DNA of 11,033 nt from an uncultured delta proteobacterium. Its GTDB lineage: Bacteria; RBG-13-61-14; DRUE01. The translations under genes and the position numbers were made by a program. Shown piece by piece: positions 1 to 5,876 of the stretch (its first letter is position 1; each line of letters starts with the position of its first letter). The notes beneath the pieces are model-generated. The model did no database searches, was not told the DNA's origin, and saw only the letters and a program-made list of their open reading frames with translations. The stretch lies in the NCBI GenBank assembly GCA_903930515.1, contig CAIYYW010000304.1, positions 1-11,033 of the forward strand. Reading direction: 5' to 3'.

Positions 1-1
1 A

Positions 2-1210
2 GCGTTCGCATTATGTCAATTGGACCCTCATCCGATGGAGAATCTAAATGAACAAGATGTTAAATTTATACAAGACGCCAAATTGGTCGGCATCAAAATG
101 GAGGAAAAGGGCTGGGTATTTAGAAATTCTCAAGTTGAGCAGTATTTATCTGAACTAGTAAATAATTTTGCGGCTCCCCATTTTTCAAATCAGGGGGTAA
201 GTATCAAGGTCAGAATTTTGGCTGACCCCGGCATTTTCTTGCTGACCACGCCAGATGGGACCATTTATATTTCAGCTGGAACTTTCACGGTTATTAACAA
301 CGAAGACCAGCTGATGTTCCTTTTGGGCACTCAAACCGCGCATATAATTTACCGTGATCTGCTTTATCTGGAGAGCCTGCAACGCCAAAAAGCTGCCGCG
401 CTTATGGCTCTTAATATTGCTTTTGCCATGGGCACCGGCTTGGCAACTGGCGCTGCCAATATCCCAATTGGGCCTCAATCAAATCTGGCGGTATTTATTT
501 ATCCGTTTGCCATGCAGGAGAAAGGATTGGGGACATCCTTTAATGCAAGCTTCAAGGGTTATTCAGAAAAACTTGATTTTCGCGCAGATATGTTCGCCTT
601 ATGCGCAATGAATCGCATCGGCTATGACCCCAATCAATCGGTGATTCTTATGCAAAAATTGCAGGAAATCAGCAGAAACCTACCCACCCAGGTTACTCCA
701 CCGTACTTCCTTGATCCGAAAATAATAGCAAAGAGAATTGAATATTTGAAAACCTCGATTGCAGAAATGAATTTAGCTGCGGGAACCCAGCCGGCACCGG
801 TTAGCAGCCAGGAATTCAAGGGAAAAATTGCAGTTGTCAAGACCCAAGAAGGATTGCTTTGCAATACCGAGGGGCGCTATGCAAGCGCGGGAAAAATTTT
901 CAGTGATCTAAAAATAGATTTCCCTCAAGAGCCTCAGTATGCATATTTAATGGGCGAAACCTATCGCCAATGGTCTGTTACCCAAACCTCAAATAATTAT
1001 CAAACCAAGGCCCTGGAGGAGTACCAAACCGCTTTAAAGTTGGGTCCGAACTATCTTGACCCTCATTTAGGCCTTGGACTCTTATACAAGCAAACCGGCG
1101 CCCGCGATGATGCCATAAGGGAGTTGGAGTTATATATTCAGGGAGCCAAAAGCGCTTTTGCTAAGGCCAAGGCTGAAAATGCCTTGAGACAACTTAGAGA
1201 GACGAAGTAA
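2..1210 (+). CDS. M48-fold metallopeptidase-like protein with C-terminal TPR region, degenerate zinc site (5' truncated)
   Basis: The reading frame is open back to the window edge, so the gene begins upstream. TTG at 20 and ATG at 35 are the first in-window start codons, and neither has a ribosome binding site. Family M48 proteins (for example BepA/YfgC) are periplasmic zinc proteases of outer-membrane quality control, often with C-terminal TPRs. The fold match rests on the strands before the active-site helix (about residues 60-100, counting TTG as 1), the helix FLLGTQTAHIIYRD, the downstream SEKLDFRADMFA and the following GYDP. The last 120 residues are paired amphipathic helices resembling TPRs (EEYQTALKLGPNYLDPHLGLG and after). 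The zinc motif is broken: the HExxH position reads T104-Q105-T-A-H108, and the third ligand, normally Glu, is D186. It is therefore probably a non-catalytic homologue. Family assignment is moderately secure; loss of activity is inferred. Confidence 0.72.
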   Translation, partial: AFALCQLDPHPMENLNEQDVKFIQDAKLVGIKMEEKGWVFRNSQVEQYLSELVNNFAAPHFSNQGVSIKVRILADPGIFLLTTPDGTIYISAGTFTVINNEDQLMFLLGTQTAHIIYRDLLYLESLQRQKAAALMALNIAFAMGTGLATGAANIPIGPQSNLAVFIYPFAMQEKGLGTSFNASFKGYSEKLDFRADMFALCAMNRIGYDPNQSVILMQKLQEISRNLPTQVTPPYFLDPKIIAKRIEYLKTSIAEMNLAAGTQPAPVSSQEFKGKIAVVKTQEGLLCNTEGRYASAGKIFSDLKIDFPQEPQYAYLMGETYRQWSVTQTSNNYQTKALEEYQTALKLGPNYLDPHLGLGLLYKQTGARDDAIRELELYIQGAKSAFAKAKAENALRQLRETK

Positions 1211-1230
1211 AAATCACTTGAGGTGATTTT
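1210..1230 (+). terminator. AT-rich hairpin after the M48-like gene
   Basis: An 8-bp perfect stem (AAAATCAC at 1210-1217 with GTGATTTT at 1223-1230) and a 5-nt loop overlap the stop codon at 1208-1210. The right arm ends in four T but no longer T tract follows, and the stem has only two G-C pairs. It may be a weak terminator or attenuator before the next gene; the hairpin itself is certain, its function is not. Confidence 0.35.
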
Positions 1231-1291
1231 CAAGATCATTCAAGGGCGCTGGAGTGTCAATGAGATGGTAGAAATGTCTAAAAAAGAGAGC

Positions 1292-1297
1292 AGGAGG
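1292..1297 (+). promoter_or_regulatory. Shine-Dalgarno of the secreted-protein gene at 1303
   Basis: AGGAGG lies 5 nt before ATG 1303. It is a consensus ribosome binding site and fixes the start. Confidence 0.85.
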
Positions 1298-1302
1298 GAA
1301 AA

Positions 1303-2004
1303 ATGAAAAAAGCTACAATTACGGTTTTGGTGTTATGCGCGATGTTTATTACCCAAATTATCATTGCGCAAGGCTCATCGTCTCCTATCGATCCGTCAAA
1401 AATCAATGCGGTTACCGTCATGGCTCCCACATTTAAAATGAAATCGTCTCCGCTCACCATATTTGTGAAAGACGATCCGGCAATGTCTGCCCAATTGGAG
1501 AAGATCATAAAACCCTTGGTGGAAGAACAATTCAAAAACTCCGGTCATTCCCTGGCTCCCTTGAACCTGTCTTCTGCTGCATTGTCTCAAGATGTTGATA
1601 TGCAAACTAATTACCGTAAATTGCTTGCCAATTACGATGAATATAGAAATAAAATATCTAAGGGTTTTCCCGCAACGATTTTAACTGGCAGAGGAATTGT
1701 ATTTGTTAACGGCATTGATGAGAAGAAGTGGAAGGCTAATGGGCCATTCTCTCTGGGTGAAGTTGTTGGGCCATTCTGTGAAATGGCCAAATCAGACGCC
1801 CTTGTTTTTATCACCGGTGATGGTCAGTTTATAGCGGGGGCTAATGACAACCGGGGGGTTCTGAATATCTCAGTTGTAGGCAAGGAAGGAATCGTGCTAG
1901 ACGAGATCTCCTTGGGAATTAATTTTCCCCTATATTCTACCAAGGATGCGGACTTTGCAAATGCAATTAGATCAGCGCTTGAGAAGAAATTTAAGAAAAG
2001 GTGA
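1303..2004 (+). CDS. Secreted protein of unknown function
   Basis: This 233-residue protein has a clear Sec signal: two Lys at the N-terminus and a hydrophobic stretch over residues 5-21, with cleavage likely near IIAQG. The start is fixed by AGGAGG 5 nt upstream. I do not recognise a family. The mature part looks like a mixed alpha/beta domain: a hydrophilic N-terminal half with a charged helical stretch (about residues 95-120), then strand-like segments (ATILTGRGIVFV, DALVFITGDG, GVLNISVVGKEGIVLDEISL) and a basic C-terminal helix ending KKFKKR. There is one Cys in the mature region, so no disulfide is evident, and no catalytic motif stands out. It lies 92 nt after the M48-like gene on the same strand and shares its AT-rich composition, so the two may work together in the envelope; that is inference from position. 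Confidence 0.8.
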   Translation: MKKATITVLVLCAMFITQIIIAQGSSSPIDPSKINAVTVMAPTFKMKSSPLTIFVKDDPAMSAQLEKIIKPLVEEQFKNSGHSLAPLNLSSAALSQDVDMQTNYRKLLANYDEYRNKISKGFPATILTGRGIVFVNGIDEKKWKANGPFSLGEVVGPFCEMAKSDALVFITGDGQFIAGANDNRGVLNISVVGKEGIVLDEISLGINFPLYSTKDADFANAIRSALEKKFKKR

Positions 2005-2039
2005 CCTGCCCCCCAAAAACTGGAATTCGGGGCCAGGTC
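2003..2039 (+). repeat. REP-like imperfect palindrome after the secreted-protein gene
   Basis: GACCTG (2003-2008) pairs with CAGGTC (2034-2039). After one C/C mismatch, four more G-C pairs form between the C run at 2010-2013 and GGGG at 2029-2032. It overlaps the TGA stop at 2002-2004. The next bases (TTCATTTG) are only weakly T-rich, so it could act as a terminator, but the C-rich/G-rich form with a gene-end location also resembles dispersed REP-type palindromes. A single copy is visible here. Confidence 0.4.
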
Positions 2040-2095
2040 TTCATTTGAAGTTTAAGAGTTTACGAGTTGAGCGCAGATCACGCCTTGGAGCGGGA

Positions 2096-2112
2096 TGTCT
2101 GCGCCACGAATC
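2096..2112 (+). repeat. 17-bp direct repeat, copy 1
   Basis: TGTCTGCGCCACGAATC occurs here and identically at 2213-2229, 117 bp apart. A weaker relative (TGTCTATGCCAGAGCGC) begins at about 2399. With a single gap between two exact copies it is not a CRISPR array. Confidence 0.8.
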
Positions 2113-2120
2113 GCGCCTTG

Positions 2121-2194
2121 GCTCGTCAAGCTCGGCACAGGAAAGTCGCTCGCATATTAATCAAATCAAATCATATGCGTTTGGTTTGACGAGC
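2121..2194. repeat. Nested inverted repeat flanked by the 17-bp direct repeats
   Basis: The outer arms GCTCGTCAA (2121-2129) and TTGACGAGC (2186-2194) are perfect 9-bp inverted repeats. Inside them, CGCATAT (2151-2157) pairs with ATATGCG (2173-2179) around a 15-nt A/T-rich loop. The arrangement resembles a miniature inverted-repeat element or a structured RNA, but it is too short and too isolated to classify. Confidence 0.5.
2141..2154 (+). repeat. 14-bp direct repeat, copy 1
   Basis: GAAAGTCGCTCGCA occurs here and identically at 2379-2392. This copy overlaps the inner left arm of the nested inverted repeat. Confidence 0.7.
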
Positions 2195-2212
2195 AGGTAG
2201 GGCAAGCAAGAG

Positions 2213-2229
2213 TGTCTGCGCCACGAATC
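2213..2229 (+). repeat. 17-bp direct repeat, copy 2
   Basis: This is identical to 2096-2112. It lies just outside the nested inverted repeat at 2121-2194, so the two copies flank that structure. Confidence 0.8.
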
Positions 2230-2378
2230 TATTGAGCCTTCCGCCTTCGCCTACAGATTGTCCGAGCAAGAAGAGGCTTCCGGCCTTCGCTATCATCCGT
2301 CGCTATCCTCTTTCGCTGAAGCTCCAATGATCTCCAAAGGACAAGAAGCTATGGATGACAAGAAGCTTCGGCGGACAA

Positions 2379-2392
2379 GAAAGTCGCTCGCA
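2379..2392 (+). repeat. 14-bp direct repeat, copy 2
   Basis: This is identical to 2141-2154 and lies within the run of GACAAGAA-like words that ends about 45 bp before the HAD-operon promoter. Confidence 0.7.
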
Positions 2393-2435
2393 GAAGAATG
2401 TCTATGCCAGAGCGCAAGCGGGTTGATCTTTTAAT

Positions 2436-2463
2436 TTGAGCGGGGGAAAATATCTGTTAAAAT
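2436..2463 (+). promoter_or_regulatory. Extended -10 promoter of the HAD-nadC-birA-coaX operon
   Basis: TTGAGC (2436-2441), a 16-bp spacer and TAAAAT (2458-2463) form a sigma70-like promoter with the extended -10 dinucleotide TG at 2455-2456. Transcription would begin near 2470, within about two bases of the GTG start at 2472, so the first gene would be leaderless. No Shine-Dalgarno exists in that space. It follows the gene-free repeat region, as expected for an operon promoter. Confidence 0.6.
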
Positions 2464-2471
2464 AACCGGTT

Positions 2472-3170
2472 GTGAAGTTAAGGCCGAAGCTGATCACCTT
2501 TGATTTTGGGGACACCCTGGTATCAAGCGAGCCGCCCTATCTGACCCGGATCTGGATGGGATTGAAGGAACTGGGGGTTGAGCGGAAGCGGATGGAAGTG
2601 GAGGGGGCGTATCATTTGGCGGATTGGGAGGTAAGCCGGAGGCAACTTCGGACATCTGAACATTCTCCGGAGAAGTATCAGTGGAATTTGGGGGAAAGCA
2701 TTTTGGATCATTTGGGGGTGAGGAAGGACCGGGAGAAATTGCAGGAGGAGTTAACGAAATGGCTGGTCGGTTTCCGGCCAGAGCGGGTGCTGGTTTCGGG
2801 GTCGGAGGCATTGCTCAAGGAGCTTAAGAACCGCGGCTACCGGATGGGGATCATCTCCATCAACGACGGGAGGACCCGCGAGAAATGCGGCTCGGTGGGG
2901 ATTGAGTCATATTTCAGTTTCATCCTGGATTCCACCCTGGAGAAGATGTGCAAGCCGGACCCGCGATTTTTTGAAAAGGCGCTCCATCTTTCCGGGATCC
3001 AGGCGGAAGACGCGCTTCATATCGGGGACCTTTGGGGGAGCGACATTTTGGGGGCGCGCCAGGCAGGTTTCCGGGCGATTTGGATTGAGAACGACTATAT
3101 TGATCCGGAGGAATTGGACCGGGTGATCCGGGTTCGGGAAATCGGGCGGGCGTTGGACCACCTGGAATGA
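2472..3170 (+). CDS. HAD-superfamily hydrolase
   Basis: A 232-residue haloacid dehalogenase-superfamily enzyme, probably a small-molecule phosphatase; substrate unknown. Motif I is FDFGDTL with nucleophile D11, motif II is the Ser in IISIND (S129), motif III is K161 in CKPDP, and motif IV is GDLWGSD (D186, D191). The helical cap lies between motifs I and II (about residues 18-100). The usual acid/base Asp two residues after the nucleophile is Gly (DFGD rather than DxD), seen in part of the superfamily. GTG 2472 is the only possible start, because an in-frame TAA sits at 2463-2465 and later starts would remove motif I. There is no Shine-Dalgarno and the promoter abuts the start. nadC follows after 46 nt, suggesting co-transcription and perhaps phosphate-ester housekeeping linked to cofactor synthesis (inference). 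Confidence 0.88.
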   Translation: MKLRPKLITFDFGDTLVSSEPPYLTRIWMGLKELGVERKRMEVEGAYHLADWEVSRRQLRTSEHSPEKYQWNLGESILDHLGVRKDREKLQEELTKWLVGFRPERVLVSGSEALLKELKNRGYRMGIISINDGRTREKCGSVGIESYFSFILDSTLEKMCKPDPRFFEKALHLSGIQAEDALHIGDLWGSDILGARQAGFRAIWIENDYIDPEELDRVIRVREIGRALDHLE

Positions 3171-3203
3171 TCTTCTGACAAATTCCGCAAAAAGAAGGAG
3201 CAC

Positions 3204-3210
3204 GAGGTGG
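3204..3210 (+). promoter_or_regulatory. Shine-Dalgarno of nadC
   Basis: GAGGTGG lies 6 nt before ATG 3217, with an additional AAGGAG at 3195-3200. These support the ATG start. Confidence 0.7.
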
Positions 3211-3216
3211 AAGACG

Positions 3217-4074
3217 ATGGAAGGGATTAAGAAGTTCGAGCCGGAGTTGGAGGGGTTGATTGAGCGGGCGCTTCGGGAGGACATCGGCAAGGGGGACCTC
3301 ACCACGGAATTAGTGGTTGACGGGAAGAAAAAAGCGCGCGGGGTGATCATAGCGGAGGAGAGATCAACTCTTTGCGGGCTTTATTTGGCCAAGCGGGTTT
3401 TTGAAAAGCTGGACCCGAAGGCGGTTTTCTCCACCAAGCTGAAGGACGGGACCGAGGTTGAGGCGGGCAAGATTGTGGCGGAGGTTGAGGGGAAGGCGCG
3501 GGCGATTTTAAGCGGGGAGCGGCTGGCGTTGAATTTTATCCAGCAGCTTAGCGGGATCGCGACCCTGACCCGCAAGTTCACGCGGGCGGTTGAGGGGAGC
3601 GGGGTTAAGATCGCGGCGACCCGCAAGACCATGCCGGGTCTGCGCAATATTCAGAAATACGCGGTTGTGATGGGGGGCGGGATCACCCACCGGCTCCGGC
3701 TGGACGACGGTATTTTGATCAAGGACAATCATCTAACGGTTGCCGGGGATATTATTGAGGCGGTGAAGCGGGCCAAGTCCAAGGCGCCGAAGGGGATGCA
3801 GGTGGAGGTTGAGGTTGAGAGCCTGGGGGAGTTGCAAAAGGTTTTGGAGGCCGGCGCGGACATTATCCTGCTTGACAATATGAATATAGAGAAGCTGAAG
3901 GAGGCGGTCCGGATCAACGCGGGGAGGGCTTTATTGGAGGCGAGCGGCGGGGTCAACCTGGAGCAGGTTAAGGCGATCGCGCAGGCCGGGGTCAACATTA
4001 TCTCGGTGGGGGCGTTGACCCATAGCGCTCCCACGATCCATTTCACGATGAAGCTCAAGCTCCTCAATGATTGA
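3217..4074 (+). CDS. nadC: Nicotinate-nucleotide pyrophosphorylase (carboxylating), quinolinate phosphoribosyltransferase
   Basis: NadC converts quinolinate and PRPP to nicotinate mononucleotide, CO2 and pyrophosphate, the committed step of de novo NAD synthesis in the cytoplasm. At 285 residues it has family length. The N-terminal open-face sandwich begins with the REDIGKGDLTTE signature, and the LSGIATLT helix precedes the barrel. Substrate-binding residues are in place: TRKTMPGLR at 135-143, HRLRLDDGILIKDNH ending at H172, the acidic EVEVESL strand, LLDN at 218-221 and EASGGV at 241-246, with VGALTHS near the C-terminus. The start is supported by GAGGTGG 6 nt upstream. It sits between the HAD gene and birA, all on one strand. 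No nadA or nadB is in the window. Identification is secure. Confidence 0.97.
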   Translation: MEGIKKFEPELEGLIERALREDIGKGDLTTELVVDGKKKARGVIIAEERSTLCGLYLAKRVFEKLDPKAVFSTKLKDGTEVEAGKIVAEVEGKARAILSGERLALNFIQQLSGIATLTRKFTRAVEGSGVKIAATRKTMPGLRNIQKYAVVMGGGITHRLRLDDGILIKDNHLTVAGDIIEAVKRAKSKAPKGMQVEVEVESLGELQKVLEAGADIILLDNMNIEKLKEAVRINAGRALLEASGGVNLEQVKAIAQAGVNIISVGALTHSAPTIHFTMKLKLLND

Positions 4075-4131
4075 CGGTTGGTTCAACTCGGAAAATTTTC
4101 TCCCGGGCGGTTCCCTCCCGAGACCGGGGTG

Positions 4132-4938
4132 ATGATGATGGCGGGCGAGGAACGAGGAAGGGGAAACGGGAACCGGGGATTATCCGAAGGCCCGCTCCCT
4201 TTCCGGATAGAATTCCTGCCGGAAATTGATTCCACCAACCAGGAACTGATCCGGAGGGCGGAGCAGGGAGAACGATCCGGACTGGCGCTGGTGGCTGACT
4301 TTCAGAGCAAAGGCCGGGGAAGATTGGGAAGGAGCTGGGAGGCCGGGGCAAACAGCTCGCTGTTGGTTTCGGTATTGCTCCAACTGGAGCTTGCTCCGGA
4401 GCGCCTGGGCTTGGTTCCGATCCTGACCGGGGTGGCGATGGCCGAGGCGATCCGGGAAATTTCCGGGTTCCAGCCCGGGCTGGTTTGGCCGAACGACCTT
4501 CACGGAGCAAAGGGCAAGGTGGCCGGGATTTTGGTGGAGAGCGTTTTCCAGGAATCGGAGCTTAAGGCGCTGGTGATCGGCGTCGGGGTGAACCTGTCTC
4601 AGGGGAGGGACGATTTTGATCCTGAGATTCGGGACCGGGCCAGTTCTATTTATCTTGAGTCCGGGAAAAAGATTTTGCGGGAGAATTTGCTGGTCAAATA
4701 TTTGGACCGGCTGGGATTTTGGCTGGATGCGCTCGGTAAAAACCGAGTTCCGGAAATGGTTGATAAATACTCGGAATTTGACATAATATCTGGCAAGGAA
4801 ATCAGGGTGCGGGGGGAGAAGGGTCAAATTTCGGGGATGGCTTTGGGGATTGATCAAACCGGCCGGCTCCGGGTTCGGAGCCTGGGAAAGGAATTGATCT
4901 TTTCGGCCGGAGAAGTAATTATGGTAAGGGGATCCTGA
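4132..4938 (+). CDS. birA: Biotin--[acetyl-CoA-carboxylase] ligase, class I (no DNA-binding domain)
   Basis: Biotin protein ligase activates biotin as biotinyl-AMP and transfers it to the lysine of the carboxylase carrier protein. Motifs appear in order: DSTNQEL, the adenylate-binding loop [30 protein letters not shown] with the catalytic Lys before VAGIL, and VIGVGVNL. The small C-terminal beta barrel ends [11 protein letters not shown]. There is no N-terminal winged helix, so it should not repress biotin genes. The start is uncertain: GTG 4129 and ATG 4132, 4135 and 4138 are adjacent and lack a good Shine-Dalgarno, and the frame is open back to TTG 4078. I chose 4132 because it gives the usual short lead before the STN motif; a 4078 start would add 18 residues. 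nadC ends 57 nt upstream and coaX begins 1 nt downstream, a common birA-coaX arrangement. Confidence 0.94.
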   Translation: MMMAGEERGRGNGNRGLSEGPLPFRIEFLPEIDSTNQELIRRAEQGERSGLALVADFQSKGRGRLGRSWEAGANSSLLVSVLLQLELAPERLGLVPILTGVAMAEAIREISGFQPGLVWPNDLHGAKGKVAGILVESVFQESELKALVIGVGVNLSQGRDDFDPEIRDRASSIYLESGKKILRENLLVKYLDRLGFWLDALGKNRVPEMVDKYSEFDIISGKEIRVRGEKGQISGMALGIDQTGRLRVRSLGKELIFSAGEVIMVRGS

Positions 4939-4939
4939 A

Positions 4940-5755
4940 ATGTTATTAGTGATTGATGTCGGGAACACCAATATGGTGATCGGGATTTTTGACGCCGGGA
5001 ATTTGATGGAAAGCTGGCGGGTGGGTACCCGGGTGGAGCGGACCACCGACGAGTTCGGTATTTTGTTCAAGGAATTGCTGGTGTTCAGCAAGGTCAAGCG
5101 GCAGGACATAGACGGGATCATCATCAGTTGCGTGGTGCCCCCGCTGCGGAATCCGCTGGAGGGATTGGGCCGGAAGTATTTCAATTTGGAGCCGATGCTG
5201 GTGGAGCCGGGGATCCGGACCGGGATGCCCATCCATATAGATAACCCCAGGGAAGTGGGCGCGGACCGGATCGTGAACGCGGTGGCCGGGTATCATAAAC
5301 ACCGGACCAGCCAGATCATCATAGATTTCGGCACCGCCACCACTTTTGATTTTGTCTCCGCCGCGGGAAGCTACGAGGGAGGGATCATCGCGCCCGGGCT
5401 GGTGATCGGCGCCGAGGCCCTGTTCCGGGAGGCGAGCAAGCTGCCCCGGGTGGAACTGCTCTGGCCGAAAAACATCATCGGCAAAAGCACAATCTCGGCG
5501 ATGCAGAGCGGCATTTTGTTCGGGTACGAGGGATTGGTGGACGGGATCGTGGCCAAGATGAAGCAGGAAATACAGGAGCAATACCCGGACGAGCCGGTTC
5601 CGAAAGTGATCGCCACCGGCGGCTTGGCCGGCCTGATCGCCCTGGGCGCCAAGAGCATTGAAGAGGTTGACGAGAATTTGACCCTGGAGGGATTGCGCAT
5701 CATCTACGATCTGAACCGGGAAGAGGAAAAGCCGAAGCGGAACAAAAAAGCGTAG
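4940..5755 (+). CDS. coaX: Type III pantothenate kinase
   Basis: CoaX phosphorylates pantothenate with ATP, the first step of coenzyme A synthesis. Type III enzymes belong to the ASKHA fold, need a monovalent cation and resist CoA feedback. At 271 residues it has family length. Signature motifs: DVGNTN at 6-11 (phosphate 1), the pantothenate-binding VGADR at 106-110, DFGTATT at 129-135 (phosphate 2, cation site), the EGGIIAPG loop, and TGGLAGLI near the C-terminus (adenosine). The C-terminal tail is Lys/Arg/Glu-rich ([11 protein letters not shown]) and probably disordered. ATG 4940 begins 1 nt after the birA stop, with AAGGGG about 8 nt upstream, implying translational coupling. It appears to be the last gene of the cofactor operon. 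Confidence 0.97.
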   Translation: MLLVIDVGNTNMVIGIFDAGNLMESWRVGTRVERTTDEFGILFKELLVFSKVKRQDIDGIIISCVVPPLRNPLEGLGRKYFNLEPMLVEPGIRTGMPIHIDNPREVGADRIVNAVAGYHKHRTSQIIIDFGTATTFDFVSAAGSYEGGIIAPGLVIGAEALFREASKLPRVELLWPKNIIGKSTISAMQSGILFGYEGLVDGIVAKMKQEIQEQYPDEPVPKVIATGGLAGLIALGAKSIEEVDENLTLEGLRIIYDLNREEEKPKRNKKA

Positions 5756-5799
5756 CCCGGTATTTTCCCCGCCTGAGAAAAGAGAAATATAATTGCGGG

Positions 5800-5829
5800 A
5801 TCGGGAGGTCCCTCCCCGGGTCGCCCGAT
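5800..5829. repeat. GC-rich inverted repeat between coaX and the phosphate transporter gene
   Basis: ATCGGG (5800-5805) is complementary to CCCGAT (5824-5829), and alternatively GGGAGG (5803-5808) pairs with CCTCCC (5811-5816). No T tract follows directly (the nearest T run is 5854-5859), so it is not a convincing intrinsic terminator. It may terminate the cofactor operon by another route, or be a protein site. Confidence 0.35.
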
Positions 5830-5858
5830 GCGCGGTTGTGGAAGAAACGGCTCTTTTT

Positions 5859-5867
5859 TGATAGAAT
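5859..5867 (+). promoter_or_regulatory. Extended -10 promoter element of the Na/Pi cotransporter gene
   Basis: TGATAGAAT is a TGn-extended -10 hexamer (TAGAAT at 5862-5867). The only -35-like word is TTGTGG at 5836-5841 with a 20-bp spacer, longer than ideal, so the extended element probably carries most of the strength. Transcription would start around 5874, within about three bases of ATG 5877. Confidence 0.5.
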
Positions 5868-5876
5868 GTTATATAG

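Larger units (their letters stand above)
2005..2435. other. Gene-free, repeat-rich intergenic region
   Basis: About 430 nt with no credible coding frame: open stretches are short and lack a ribosome binding site, a known motif or plausible composition. It contains the short direct and inverted repeats listed separately, plus loosely related words: GACAAGAAGCT at 2340-2350 and again at 2357-2367, GACAAGAA at 2374-2381, and CTTCCGCCTTCGC beside CTTCCGGCCTTCGC around 2238-2290. It lies exactly where base composition changes from AT-richer genes to G-rich genes. It could be decayed mobile or repeat sequence; no transposase remnant was recognised. Confidence 0.6.

Noticed and set aside
1246-1275. 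Promoter for the secreted-protein gene
   Set aside because: TGGTAGAAA at 1266-1274 resembles an extended -10, but no -35-like word lies at a usable distance and the hexamer is a poor match.
2096-2392. Possible CRISPR array
   Set aside because: Each repeat occurs only twice, spacings differ (117 bp and 238 bp), different repeats interleave, and no cas genes are present.
4180-5232. A 350-codon open frame on the minus strand opposite birA and coaX
   Set aside because: It is antisense to two securely identified genes, is rich in Pro, Arg and Ser as expected from the G-rich opposite strand, and shows no family motif.
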